A stretch of 8,362 nt of DNA from Oscillospiraceae bacterium (GTDB taxonomy: Bacteria; Bacillota; Clostridia; Oscillospirales; Ruminococcaceae), in assembly GCA_028694405.1 (NCBI GenBank), contig JAQUTM010000094.1, forward strand, positions 1 to 8,362. Direction: 5' to 3'. The notes under the pieces were generated by a model, which did not search any database, was not told the DNA's origin, and saw only the letters and a list, made by a program, of their open reading frames with translations. Both the position numbers and the translations under genes were made by a program. Shown here in pieces: positions 1-6,404 of the stretch. Each line of letters begins with the position of its first letter. The stretch's first letter is position 1.

Positions 1-93
1 TAAGGTAAAGGTGACAGAAGCTCCGTTTTTTACCGCTCCAAAAGGATTTTTATAAGCTGTGCTGTAGCTGTCAAAAATAGGTGTCTGCGTCAT
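1..93 (-). CDS. Putative GH13-family alpha-glucan hydrolase (N-terminal 31 codons, cut by the window edge)
   Basis: An open reading frame on the minus strand starts with ATG at 93-91 and is still open at base 1, giving 31 codons. A GGAG ribosome binding site (CTCC on the plus strand at 103-106) lies 9 bases before the start. The peptide begins MTQTPIFDSYSTAYKNPFGA and continues with a short 'VKNG-SVTFTL' strand. This resembles the start of the N-terminal beta-sandwich domain of clostridial GH13 amylase/neopullulanase-type enzymes, where an 'F/YxSxxxxYKxPFGAVxxGxxVTF' pattern is common. It sits downstream of glgP in the same direction, which fits cooperative glycogen or maltodextrin breakdown: the hydrolase would act on branches or oligomers that the phosphorylase cannot use. 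The catalytic domain lies outside the window, so the exact activity cannot be judged. The reading frame and start are fairly sure; the family is inferred from a short stretch. Confidence 0.6.
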   Translation of the reverse strand, partial: MTQTPIFDSYSTAYKNPFGAVKNGASVTFTL

Positions 94-126
94 AACAATA
101 AACTCCGTACATAGCATTTGTTTTAG

Positions 127-167
127 AAAAAAGGAAAGGACTGCACCGCAAAGCCACAGAGCAGTCC
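127..167 (-). terminator. Rho-independent terminator after glgP
   Basis: Read on the minus strand, a perfect 7-bp stem (GGACTGC at plus-strand 138-144 pairing with GCAGTCC at 161-167) encloses a 16-base loop. It is followed by a T-rich tail, TTTCCTTTTTT (plus 137-127). It lies 27 bases past the glgP stop codon and about 34 bases before the GH13 start, so it should end or thin glgP transcripts before the next gene. Confidence 0.75.
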
Positions 168-193
168 CTAATATTAAACATAGCTGTAAAAAA

Positions 194-2611
194 TTACAAG
201 ATAGGTTTTACCTGCCAAATATCGCGTGCATAGTCGTTTACGCTGCGGTCTGCCGAAAAAATACCGGAGCCGGCAATGTTCATCAGGCTCATGCTGTTCC
301 ATTTGCTGCGCTGCAAATAGGTGTCGCTGGCAAGCTTTTGTACACGGCGATAATCTGCAAAGTCGGCCAAAACCATATAGGGGTCACTGCCGGTAAGGTT
401 ATTTACAATATCCATAAAGTTTTCGCCGTTAAAGCCGCGCTGTAAAAAGTCCAATACCTCGCGGGCAATGTTGTCACTGGAGATAAAGGCATTTGGGTGG
501 TATCCAAACGATTTTAAATTGTTAACCTCTTGGGTTAGCATACCAAAGATAAATTCGTTTTCCTTGCCGGCAGCTGCCGCAATTTCTACGTTTGCACCGT
601 CCAATGTACCGATAGTGGGAGCACCGTTCAACATAAATTTCATGTTTCCTGTGCCGCTGGCTTCGGTACCTGCCAAGCTGATTTGTTCACTCAACTCACT
701 GGCGGGCATTAAACGTTCGCTTGTGGTTACGCAGTAATCTTCCAAATATACCACGCGCAGCTTATCCCGCACAGCCGGGTCGCTGTCAATTAACTTGCCC
801 AAAGAGCAAATAAGGCGAATCATCTGCTTTGCCATATAGTATCCGGGAGCTGCTTTTGCACCAAAAATATAAGTTTTGGGCAGCACCGCTGCATTGGGAT
901 TGTTTTTAATATACAGATATTGTGCGGCAATGTTTAACGCGTTTAAGTGTTGGCGTTTATACTCGTGCATACGTTTTACCTGTACGTCAAACATGGTGGC
1001 GGGGTCAATTTTTTGACCGGTGGTTTTTTCCAAATGAGCGGCAAAAATTTCTTTATTTTGGCGTTTTACCTTGTCAAGCTGTTCCAGTACAGAGCCGTCG
1101 TCTTTAAAGGCGGCAAAACGGCTAAGCTGGCTTGCGTCATATTTAAAACGGTCATCTCCCAAGGTGTCCTCTAACAGCTTGGTTAACCCCAAGTTGCTCT
1201 GTAACAGCCAGCGGCGATAGGCTATGCCGTTTGTAACATTTTTAAATTTATTTGGTGTATACAAATAATAGTCATGGAAAACATCGTCTTTGATAATTTC
1301 GCTGTGCAGCTTGCTAACGCCGTTGATAGAGTGGCAGACGTAGCAGCAGATGTTTGCCATGCGCACCTGATTATCGCCCAGTAAAGCCATATAGTTGATT
1401 TTACCTGTGTCGCCGGGAAACTTTTGTGCTAAGTCGGCACGGCATTGGCGGTCCAGTTCAGATACAATTTGATAAATGCGGGGCAGCGTCTTTTTAAAGA
1501 TAGTCAAATCCCATTTTTCCAAAGCTTCGCTCATTACGGTATGATTGGTGTAAGCAAAGGTATGACGGCAAATTTCAAAGGCACGCTGCCAGCTGTAGCC
1601 GCAGTCGTCCAGCAAAATGCGCATCAACTCGGGAATAGCCAAGGTGGGGTGGGTGTCATTTAGCTGAATTGCAATTTTATCCGATAAATTTTCAAGCGTG
1701 CCGTATTGAGCCAGATGCTTTTGTACAATATCGCCAATAGAAGCGGCAGACAAAAAGTATTGCTGACGCAGGCGCAGAATTTTACCTTCAATGTGGTTAT
1801 CGTTGGGGTAAAGAACCTTACTTATCAATTCTGCTGTGGCGTTTTGGCTCATGGCGCGGCTGTAATCTCCTGCGTTAAAGCTGTCCATGTCCAATGAAGG
1901 TGCCTTTGCCTCCCATAGACGCAGCTGGCTTACGCCGCAGGAATCATACCCGCTTACATACATATCACTGGGTACCGCCATAACCGACTGGTAATTTTTA
2001 TGGGTTACATGATGGTATCCGCCGTCCCAGTTTTCTTCAATTTCACCGTCAAAACGTATTTCAACTGCCTGGTCGGGGTGGCTTTTTAGCCAAACACCGC
2101 CGCCCGGCAGCCAGTTGTCAGCGCGTTCTTGCTGCCAGCCGTCTACTATTTTTTGGCGAAAAATACCGTATTCGTACAAAATAGAATAGCCTGTCCCGGG
2201 CAGCGCGTCGGTGGCCATACCGTCCAAATAACAGGCAGCTAAACGGCCAAGGCCACCGTTTCCAAGGCCGGCGTCAGGCTCCTGCTCGTATACATTTTCA
2301 ATTTTAACGTCCAAATCTTCCAGAACGGCGGTGGCAACCTCATTTAACCCTAAATTAAACAGGTTTGTTTTCAGGCTGCGTCCCATTAAAAATTCCATGC
2401 ACAAATAGTACACCTGTTTGCCGTTTGCACCGTATGTACGAGAAATAAAGCGTTTGCGCTTGTGGCTTAATATGCTGCGCACAACCAGTGCCAGGGCGCG
2501 GTAAAGCTGTGCATCTGTAGCGGAGGCGGTATCTACCGAAAACTCACTGTAAAGTTTGTTTTTCAATAGTTCAGCAAATTCTGCTTTGCTGTAGGCTTTG
2601 TTGTTTTGCAT
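194..2611 (-). CDS. glgP: Glycogen/starch/maltodextrin phosphorylase (GT35)
   Basis: A cytoplasmic, PLP-dependent enzyme that releases glucose-1-phosphate from the non-reducing ends of alpha-1,4-glucans. The 805-residue product has normal family length. Hallmarks in order: LGNGGLGRLAACYLDGMATD near residues 116-135, IQLNDTHP near 315-322, YTNHT near 354, VKRMHEYKRQ at 545-554, ERLMPASELSEQIS near 632-645, and the PLP signature EASGTGNMK ending at Lys658, the Schiff-base lysine, then GTLDGANVE. All are intact. I prefer the start at 2611 because GGAG (plus-strand 2619-2622) lies 7 bases upstream. An in-frame ATG at 2638 adds nine residues (814 aa) but has only a weak GAG before it. The gene has its own promoter and a structured leader, and its terminator separates it from the downstream GH13 gene. 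Whether glycogen or maltodextrin is the main substrate cannot be told from sequence. Confidence 0.97.
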   Translation of the reverse strand: MQNNKAYSKAEFAELLKNKLYSEFSVDTASATDAQLYRALALVVRSILSHKRKRFISRTYGANGKQVYYLCMEFLMGRSLKTNLFNLGLNEVATAVLEDLDVKIENVYEQEPDAGLGNGGLGRLAACYLDGMATDALPGTGYSILYEYGIFRQKIVDGWQQERADNWLPGGGVWLKSHPDQAVEIRFDGEIEENWDGGYHHVTHKNYQSVMAVPSDMYVSGYDSCGVSQLRLWEAKAPSLDMDSFNAGDYSRAMSQNATAELISKVLYPNDNHIEGKILRLRQQYFLSAASIGDIVQKHLAQYGTLENLSDKIAIQLNDTHPTLAIPELMRILLDDCGYSWQRAFEICRHTFAYTNHTVMSEALEKWDLTIFKKTLPRIYQIVSELDRQCRADLAQKFPGDTGKINYMALLGDNQVRMANICCYVCHSINGVSKLHSEIIKDDVFHDYYLYTPNKFKNVTNGIAYRRWLLQSNLGLTKLLEDTLGDDRFKYDASQLSRFAAFKDDGSVLEQLDKVKRQNKEIFAAHLEKTTGQKIDPATMFDVQVKRMHEYKRQHLNALNIAAQYLYIKNNPNAAVLPKTYIFGAKAAPGYYMAKQMIRLICSLGKLIDSDPAVRDKLRVVYLEDYCVTTSERLMPASELSEQISLAGTEASGTGNMKFMLNGAPTIGTLDGANVEIAAAAGKENEFIFGMLTQEVNNLKSFGYHPNAFISSDNIAREVLDFLQRGFNGENFMDIVNNLTGSDPYMVLADFADYRRVQKLASDTYLQRSKWNSMSLMNIAGSGIFSADRSVNDYARDIWQVKPIL

Positions 2612-2618
2612 TTTATAA

Positions 2619-2622
2619 CTCC
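2619..2622 (-). promoter_or_regulatory. Ribosome binding site that favours the 2611 start of glgP
   Basis: GGAG on the minus strand lies 7 bases upstream of the ATG at 2611-2609. It falls inside the coding part of the longer alternative (ATG at 2638), whose own upstream sequence offers only GAG. This supports the shorter GlgP. Confidence 0.6.
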
Positions 2623-2666
2623 AATCTGCATCTGTCATGGTAACTCAAAAACAGTAAAATTTAATC

Positions 2667-2708
2667 TGTTGCTGCCGCATAAATTTATACGGGGAAAGTA
2701 CAGCAACA
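2667..2708 (-). promoter_or_regulatory. Hairpin in the glgP 5' leader
   Basis: Perfect 8-bp arms, TGTTGCTG (2667-2674) and CAGCAACA (2701-2708), close an inner stem. The inner stem is CCG/CGG (2675-2677 with 2690-2692), one C-A mismatch, and the palindrome ATAAATTTAT (2679-2688). An 8-base one-sided bulge (2693-2700) lies between the two stems. It sits about 25 bases downstream of the predicted glgP transcription start and 28 bases or more before the start codon, so it would form in the mRNA leader. It could be an RNA control element or a DNA operator; no known riboswitch was recognised. Confidence 0.5.
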
Positions 2709-2738
2709 TAAAAATACATTAAAAAACTTATTTTTTAC

Positions 2739-2768
2739 ATTATACCCCAAAAAAGGGCGGATTTTCAA
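2739..2768 (-). promoter_or_regulatory. Sigma-A-type promoter of glgP
   Basis: On the minus strand TTGAAA (plus 2763-2768) and TATAAT (plus 2739-2744) are separated by 18 bases, close to the vegetative consensus. The predicted start is near 2732, giving a leader of about 120 bases to the preferred glgP start. The spacer contains a CCCC-A6-GGG inverted repeat (2745-2757). Confidence 0.7.
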
Positions 2769-2805
2769 TGTTTTAACTCGTTTTCATGCAAAATCAGAAA
2801 TCCGC
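2757..2805. repeat. Inverted repeat GCGGATTT / AAATCCGC spanning the glgP -35 region
   Basis: GCGGATTT (2757-2764) and AAATCCGC (2798-2805) are perfect 8-base inverted copies, centre to centre about 41 bases apart. The left copy overlaps the glgP -35 box. A further partial copy, GCGGAT, occurs at 2838-2843. The placement suggests binding half-sites for a regulator of the divergent region, but this is inference from position only. Confidence 0.35.
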
Positions 2806-2850
2806 TGAAAAATATTGGAAAAGTTTGTATGCAGCAAGCGGATATGACGG

Positions 2851-2941
2851 AAAACACCGTAAAATAGAGCCAAAAGGCAAAACTTTGCCGCTTAAAAGCT
2901 TTATGAAATGTTTAAAAGGCTCTTTTTATCTTGGTGCTTTT
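2851..2941 (+). other. Long imperfect hairpin before zapA (possible structured RNA or attenuator)
   Basis: The core is AGAGCC (2866-2871) paired with GGCTCT (2918-2923), followed by a short T run. The pairing extends outward: AAAA at 2861-2864 with TTTT at 2924-2927, then CACC at 2855-2858 with GGTG at 2933-2936, then AAAA at 2851-2854 with TTTT at 2938-2941. In all about 20 pairs form with small bulges. The apical loop holds a second hairpin, GGCAA/TTGCC (2876-2889). It lies in the 432-base gap between the divergent glgP and zapA genes. The core with its T run resembles a rightward terminator, yet no rightward gene lies upstream. A small RNA, a leader attenuator or an old repeat element are all possible. 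Confidence 0.4.
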
Positions 2942-2945
2942 ATAT

Positions 2946-2951
2946 TATAAT
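2946..2951 (+). promoter_or_regulatory. Candidate -10 box for the zapA operon
   Basis: A perfect TATAAT lies about 93 bases before the zapA start, in a very A/T-rich stretch (2937-2970). At 17-base spacing the -35 position reads TTTTTA (2923-2928), a poor match, and falls on the end of the hairpin described at 2851-2941. A second weaker -10 candidate (TATAAA, 2961-2966) is nearby. This is the best candidate rather than a firm promoter. Confidence 0.35.
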
Positions 2952-3030
2952 AAGTAATAATATAAAATATGTAATCGATGCTTTTGCTAAAAGTAAAATT
3001 TGCTTGCAGAGCGCGTTTAAATAAAGAAAC

Positions 3031-3034
3031 GGAG
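3031..3034 (+). promoter_or_regulatory. Ribosome binding site that fixes the zapA start
   Basis: GGAG lies 9 bases before the ATG at 3044. The frame is open further upstream to an ATG at 2978, but that ATG has no purine-rich site before it. The extra 22 residues are also not ZapA-like. Confidence 0.75.
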
Positions 3035-3043
3035 TGTAGAGAA

Positions 3044-3565
3044 ATGCCTATCAGCAGAATAAAGCTGGAAATATGCGGCAATAGTTATACAATAAGCAGT
3101 ACAGACGAAGAAGGCTATATATTATCGCTGGCAAAACAGCTTAACCAAGCTATGGAGGAAACGCTGGACCGCAGCCCCCAAGCCAGTGTTACAACAGCTG
3201 CTGTTTTAGCAGCTTTAGGCTACTTAGATGAATTGGAAAAGGCTACAAACGGCAGCGACCATATGCGCCGACAGATTAGCGAATACTTAGAAGAAGCCAA
3301 GCGTGCCCGACAAGAGGCAGAAGATGCAAAACGCACTTTGGCTGCCGCACAAATTTTAGTAGAGCAGACCAAAAAGGCTTTAATGGAAGCCGAGGAAGAA
3401 AATGTGCGCATACGCCAGCAGCTGGAGGAAATGGAACAGGCTCGCGACGTTACAACCATTACCGCAACCGTACAGCCACTGCCGTATGAAGACGTGATGT
3501 ATGGCGGCTATAAAACCGACAGTGAGGATACTCGTTACAATGGTGGATACAACAGTGACAGATAA
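3044..3565 (+). CDS. zapA: Cell division protein ZapA, long clostridial form
   Basis: ZapA is a cytoplasmic FtsZ-associated protein that bundles FtsZ protofilaments and stabilises the Z ring. The 173-residue product starts with the ZapA fold: SRIKLEICGNSYTISSTDEE, then a helix with SLAKQLNQAMEE. A TTAAVLAALGYLDELEKA helix follows at about residues 50-67. The region from about 68 to 134 is rich in Glu, Lys, Arg, Ala and Gln with heptad-like spacing and is almost certainly coiled coil. The last 25 residues are a Tyr/Gly/Asp-rich, probably disordered tail. Classical ZapA proteins are near 90-110 residues, so this is an extended version, as often seen in clostridia. The stop codon lies within the following U32 gene, giving a 26-base overlap and probable translational coupling. 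It is the first gene of the rightward cluster. Confidence 0.88.
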   Translation: MPISRIKLEICGNSYTISSTDEEGYILSLAKQLNQAMEETLDRSPQASVTTAAVLAALGYLDELEKATNGSDHMRRQISEYLEEAKRARQEAEDAKRTLAAAQILVEQTKKALMEAEEENVRIRQQLEEMEQARDVTTITATVQPLPYEDVMYGGYKTDSEDTRYNGGYNSDR

Positions 3566-5591
3566 TAAAATAGAAGTGCTGGCGCCTGCCGGCAATATGG
3601 AAATGCTGCGCGCCGCTGTTTACAGCGGCGCTAATGCTGTATATATGGGCTTAGAAAGCTTTAATGCGCGCCGTGGGGCACAAAACTTTAGTCCCGCTCA
3701 GCTAATGGAAGCGGTTGCTTTTTGCCACGGACGGGGCGTAAAGGTAAACGTCACATTAAACACAACGGTATATAATGATGAACAAGAACAGCTTTTGCAG
3801 GCGGTACAGCACATTTGTGCCGCGGGAGTAGACGCTGTTTTGGTGCAGGATTTTGCCACTTTGGCCATTATAAAATCAACTGCACCCGAGCTGTGTTTAC
3901 ATGGCTCTACCCAAATGGCGGTACACAGCTTGGCGGGGGCATTACAGCTTAAAAAGCTTGGCTTTTCTCGTGTGGTAATTGCCCGAGAGTGCAGCTGTGC
4001 CGAAATTGAAAATATAACCCAAAATTGCGGTATTGAAACGGAAGTGTTTGTACATGGCGCGCTGTGTATGAGCGTTTCGGGTCAGTGCTACATGAGCGCC
4101 TTTTTAGGCGGACGCAGCGGCAACCGCGGCAAATGTGCAGGGCCGTGCCGCTTGCCGTTTAGCGCAAGCCAGCCCGGTTTGTACCACTTAAGCTTAAAAG
4201 ATTTATCTAATATAGAAAACGTAAAACTTTTGCAGCAAATGGGTGTGGCAAGCGTAAAAATAGAGGGCCGTTTGCGCACACCGGAATATGTTGCGGCTGC
4301 TGTAAACGCCTGTAACTGTGTGTTGCAGGACAAGCCTTACGATAAAGAATTATTACAAAATGTATTTTCACGAAACGGTTTTACAAACGGTTATTTTAAT
4401 GCCCGCATTGACGGCACCATGTTTGGTACGCGTGCGGCAGAGGACGCCCTATTAACCAAGCAAGCTTTGCCAAAACTGCGGGAGCTGTTTCGCAGAGAGG
4501 GACAAACAGTGCCCGTCACCATGCACTTTACTTTGGAGGAGGGTGGCACGAAGCTTACCGTTAGTGACGGAACATTTACTGTACACAAATACGGTGACGA
4601 AGAGCCCACCCCCAGCGAAAACGATTTTACCGCCGCAGTGCGCCGCAGCTTGGAAAAAACAGGAGGTACCCCTTTTTTTGCAGCACAAATTACCGCTGAC
4701 GTAGAGCAGGGGTGGTATGTTCCCCTAAGCAGTGTTAATGAGCTGCGCCGCAGCGCTTTGGAAACCCTGCTGGAAAAACGCAGCGCGCTGGTACCTATAC
4801 CTTTTACACCTGTCATGCCTGCTCAAAAGCCTGTGGCAACGGTCAAAAGAACACCGCTGCTCCATGGCCGTTTCTATCATTTGTCTCAGCTGCCACAAGA
4901 GCTTGCCGCTTGCTTTGAAAAAATAATTTTGCCGCTAGATGAAGCAGAAAAGATACCAAAGGCGTTATATGAAAAGACTGTTTTAGAATTACCGCGTGCC
5001 TTGTTTGCAAATGAAAAAGCCGTGACAGAGCAAGTAAAAAGAGCCAAAGCACTGGGCTTTACGGCTTTTTGTGCGGGCAATATTGCCCATTTTGAAATTT
5101 TGCAAGGCACTGAAATATACGGTGGCTTTTCGCTTAACATTACCAACAATCTTGCGGCTAATGCCTATGCAGATATGTTGCATACAAGTTGGATTACATT
5201 ATCGCCGGAAATGCCTGTTGCGCATTTAAACGGCATTTTTGCAGCGGCAAAGATAGGCATATTGGGATATGGACATTTACCGCTTATGATGACCCGTGCT
5301 TGTCCTGTACAAAATGTAAAAACATGTGCGGAGTGCCGCAGAGAGGGTACCTTGACAGATAGAAAAAACCGCAGCTTTCCTTTGCGATGCAAAGACGGTG
5401 TGCGGGAGATTTTTAATCCGGTACCTCTTTATATGGCAGAGCGTGCCGCAGAGATAAACGCCGATTTTGTAACCCTGTATTTTACAGTTGAAACACAGCA
5501 AAGCATTGCGGATACCATAAAAAAATATGTGGCGGGACAACCCTTTGGCGCCGAATTTACCCGTGGCCTTTATTACAAGGGCGCCGAATAG
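3540..5591 (+). CDS. U32-family protein with DUF3656-like middle region (RlhA/TrhP-type RNA hydroxylase)
   Basis: A 683-residue U32 'collagenase-like' protein. The start APAGN is near residue 16. The U32 signature E-x-F-x2-G-A-L-C-x6-C-x2-S lies near 168-186, with four cysteines (176, 183, 199, 203) placed as in U32 proteins that carry an iron-sulfur cluster. A middle domain of the DUF3656 type spans roughly 310-430. A second cysteine group (588, 596, 599, 617) follows, within a CPV-x5-CxxC...DR pattern, and the end TRGLYYKG is typical. Related enzymes (E. coli RlhA on 23S rRNA, TrhP on tRNA U34) use prephenate-dependent hydroxylation of RNA. The architecture and length are closest to RlhA, but the target here is inference. 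The older label is peptidase. I place the start at ATG 3540 (GAGG 12 bases upstream); an ATG at 3501 would add 13 residues. Confidence 0.9.
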   Translation: MVDTTVTDNKIEVLAPAGNMEMLRAAVYSGANAVYMGLESFNARRGAQNFSPAQLMEAVAFCHGRGVKVNVTLNTTVYNDEQEQLLQAVQHICAAGVDAVLVQDFATLAIIKSTAPELCLHGSTQMAVHSLAGALQLKKLGFSRVVIARECSCAEIENITQNCGIETEVFVHGALCMSVSGQCYMSAFLGGRSGNRGKCAGPCRLPFSASQPGLYHLSLKDLSNIENVKLLQQMGVASVKIEGRLRTPEYVAAAVNACNCVLQDKPYDKELLQNVFSRNGFTNGYFNARIDGTMFGTRAAEDALLTKQALPKLRELFRREGQTVPVTMHFTLEEGGTKLTVSDGTFTVHKYGDEEPTPSENDFTAAVRRSLEKTGGTPFFAAQITADVEQGWYVPLSSVNELRRSALETLLEKRSALVPIPFTPVMPAQKPVATVKRTPLLHGRFYHLSQLPQELAACFEKIILPLDEAEKIPKALYEKTVLELPRALFANEKAVTEQVKRAKALGFTAFCAGNIAHFEILQGTEIYGGFSLNITNNLAANAYADMLHTSWITLSPEMPVAHLNGIFAAAKIGILGYGHLPLMMTRACPVQNVKTCAECRREGTLTDRKNRSFPLRCKDGVREIFNPVPLYMAERAAEINADFVTLYFTVETQQSIADTIKKYVAGQPFGAEFTRGLYYKGAE

Positions 5592-5614
5592 CTTACGAGA
5601 GGAAAGATTATTAG

Positions 5615-6079
5615 ATGAATTTACCACAATCGCAGCTGGAGATAAAAGTTAAAAAAATGCGGGAGGACGCAATTTTGCCCTTGCGTGCCACAGGCGGCGC
5701 TGCTGCTGCTGATTTATATGCCGTATGCCCTACAGAAGGGGTTGTTATTTTGCCGGGGCAGCGTGTAACAATACCTACCGGCGTAGCAATACAGCTGCCG
5801 AGCCCTGCCTACGTTGCGCTTGTGTTTGCACGCAGCGGTCTCGGCATTAAAAAAGGCATTGCTTTAAGCAATGGCGTTGGCGTAATTGATAGCGATTACC
5901 GCGGAGAAATTTGCGTGGGACTGATTAATTTATCCGATGAACCCTATACGGTGCAAAACGGAGAGCGCATTGCGCAGCTGGCGGTAATGCCTGTATGCGT
6001 AACCGCCTTTACACAGGTAGAGCAGCTGGAGGATACAGCCCGCGGTGCTAACGGATTTGGCAGCACAGGCAGCAGATAG
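5615..6079 (+). CDS. dut: Deoxyuridine 5'-triphosphate nucleotidohydrolase (dUTPase)
   Basis: Hydrolyses dUTP to dUMP and pyrophosphate, keeping uracil out of DNA and supplying dUMP for thymidylate synthesis. The 154-residue length fits the homotrimeric family. All five conserved motifs are present: I, AAADLYA near residues 30-36; II, ARSGLGIKKGI at 72-82; III, GVGVIDSDYRGEI at 87-99, with Asp92 as the expected water-activating residue; IV, GERIAQL at 116-122; V, RGANGFGSTG at 143-152, with the base-stacking Phe148. No key residue is missing. An AGAGGA site at 5598-5603 lies 11 bases before the ATG. The gene begins 23 bases after the U32 stop, so it is very likely co-transcribed with zapA and the U32 gene. 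Confidence 0.97.
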   Translation: MNLPQSQLEIKVKKMREDAILPLRATGGAAAADLYAVCPTEGVVILPGQRVTIPTGVAIQLPSPAYVALVFARSGLGIKKGIALSNGVGVIDSDYRGEICVGLINLSDEPYTVQNGERIAQLAVMPVCVTAFTQVEQLEDTARGANGFGSTGSR

Positions 6080-6124
6080 CTGTAAAAAATGCGGAGAATT
6101 TTTAATACATAGAGGAGCGGACGT

Positions 6125-6394
6125 ATGAATAATTGGAAAAAGAATTTTTTATTGCTGTTTTACTTGCTTGCAGGTATTTTAGTAGGTGCGTTAATAGCAG
6201 ATTTATGCAAAAACATAGATTTTTTATCTTGGCTAAGCTATTACTTATCGGTAGGGTTTAATCCTGCTAACCCCATGGTGCTGGATTTATCCGTGTTTAC
6301 ACTTACTTTTGGGTTTTCCTTTGGCATTTATATTGCACAGATTTTTACAATCGGGCTGGCAATTTTCGTATACAATAAATCATACATCAAGTAG
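6125..6394 (+). CDS. DUF4321 small membrane protein
   Basis: An 89-residue hydrophobic protein with two predicted membrane stretches, about residues 7-26 and 56-83. A positively charged start (MNNWKKN) and end (YNKSYIK) flank them. The segment between carries FLSWLSYYLSVGFNP and leads into LDLSVFTLTFGFSFGI. This layout, with a first helix rich in Gly/Ala and a 'LDL-V-TLTFGF' run before the second helix, matches DUF4321, a family of unknown function found directly upstream of maf and the mre genes in clostridia. AGGAG at 6113-6117 lies 7 bases before the ATG. The stop codon overlaps the maf ribosome binding site. No molecular function can be assigned; its position suggests an envelope or shape-related role. 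Confidence 0.8.
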   Translation: MNNWKKNFLLLFYLLAGILVGALIADLCKNIDFLSWLSYYLSVGFNPANPMVLDLSVFTLTFGFSFGIYIAQIFTIGLAIFVYNKSYIK

Positions 6395-6404
6395 GAGGCA
6401 CGCT

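Noticed and set aside
181..194. 14-base direct repeat TAGCTGTAAAAAAT, also at 6077-6090
   Set aside because: It is low-complexity and A-rich, the two copies sit at unrelated gene ends, and there is no flanking similarity. Chance is a sufficient explanation.
185..198. Inverted repeat TGTAA-N4-TTACA over the glgP stop codon
   Set aside because: It is short and all A/T-rich. The real terminator is the GC-containing hairpin at 138-167.
468..737. Open frame on the plus strand inside glgP, and similar ones at 922-1174, 1445-1663 and 1706-1897
   Set aside because: They are antisense to the intact, fully conserved glgP. I recognise no protein family in them, and none is needed to explain the region.
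2978..3043. Upstream ATG giving ZapA 22 extra residues
   Set aside because: No ribosome binding site precedes 2978. GGAG before 3044 is well spaced, and the ZapA fold begins right after 3044.
4391..4816. 141-codon minus-strand frame opposite the U32 gene
   Set aside because: It is the antisense shadow of a conserved coding region. It is low in recognisable motifs and rich in Ser/Arg/Val, as expected for a reverse-complement frame.
6309..6404. Upstream start giving Maf 32 extra residues
   Set aside because: It lies inside the DUF4321 gene in another frame. The strong GTAGGAGG site and the conserved N-terminal LGSGSPRR place the start at 6405.
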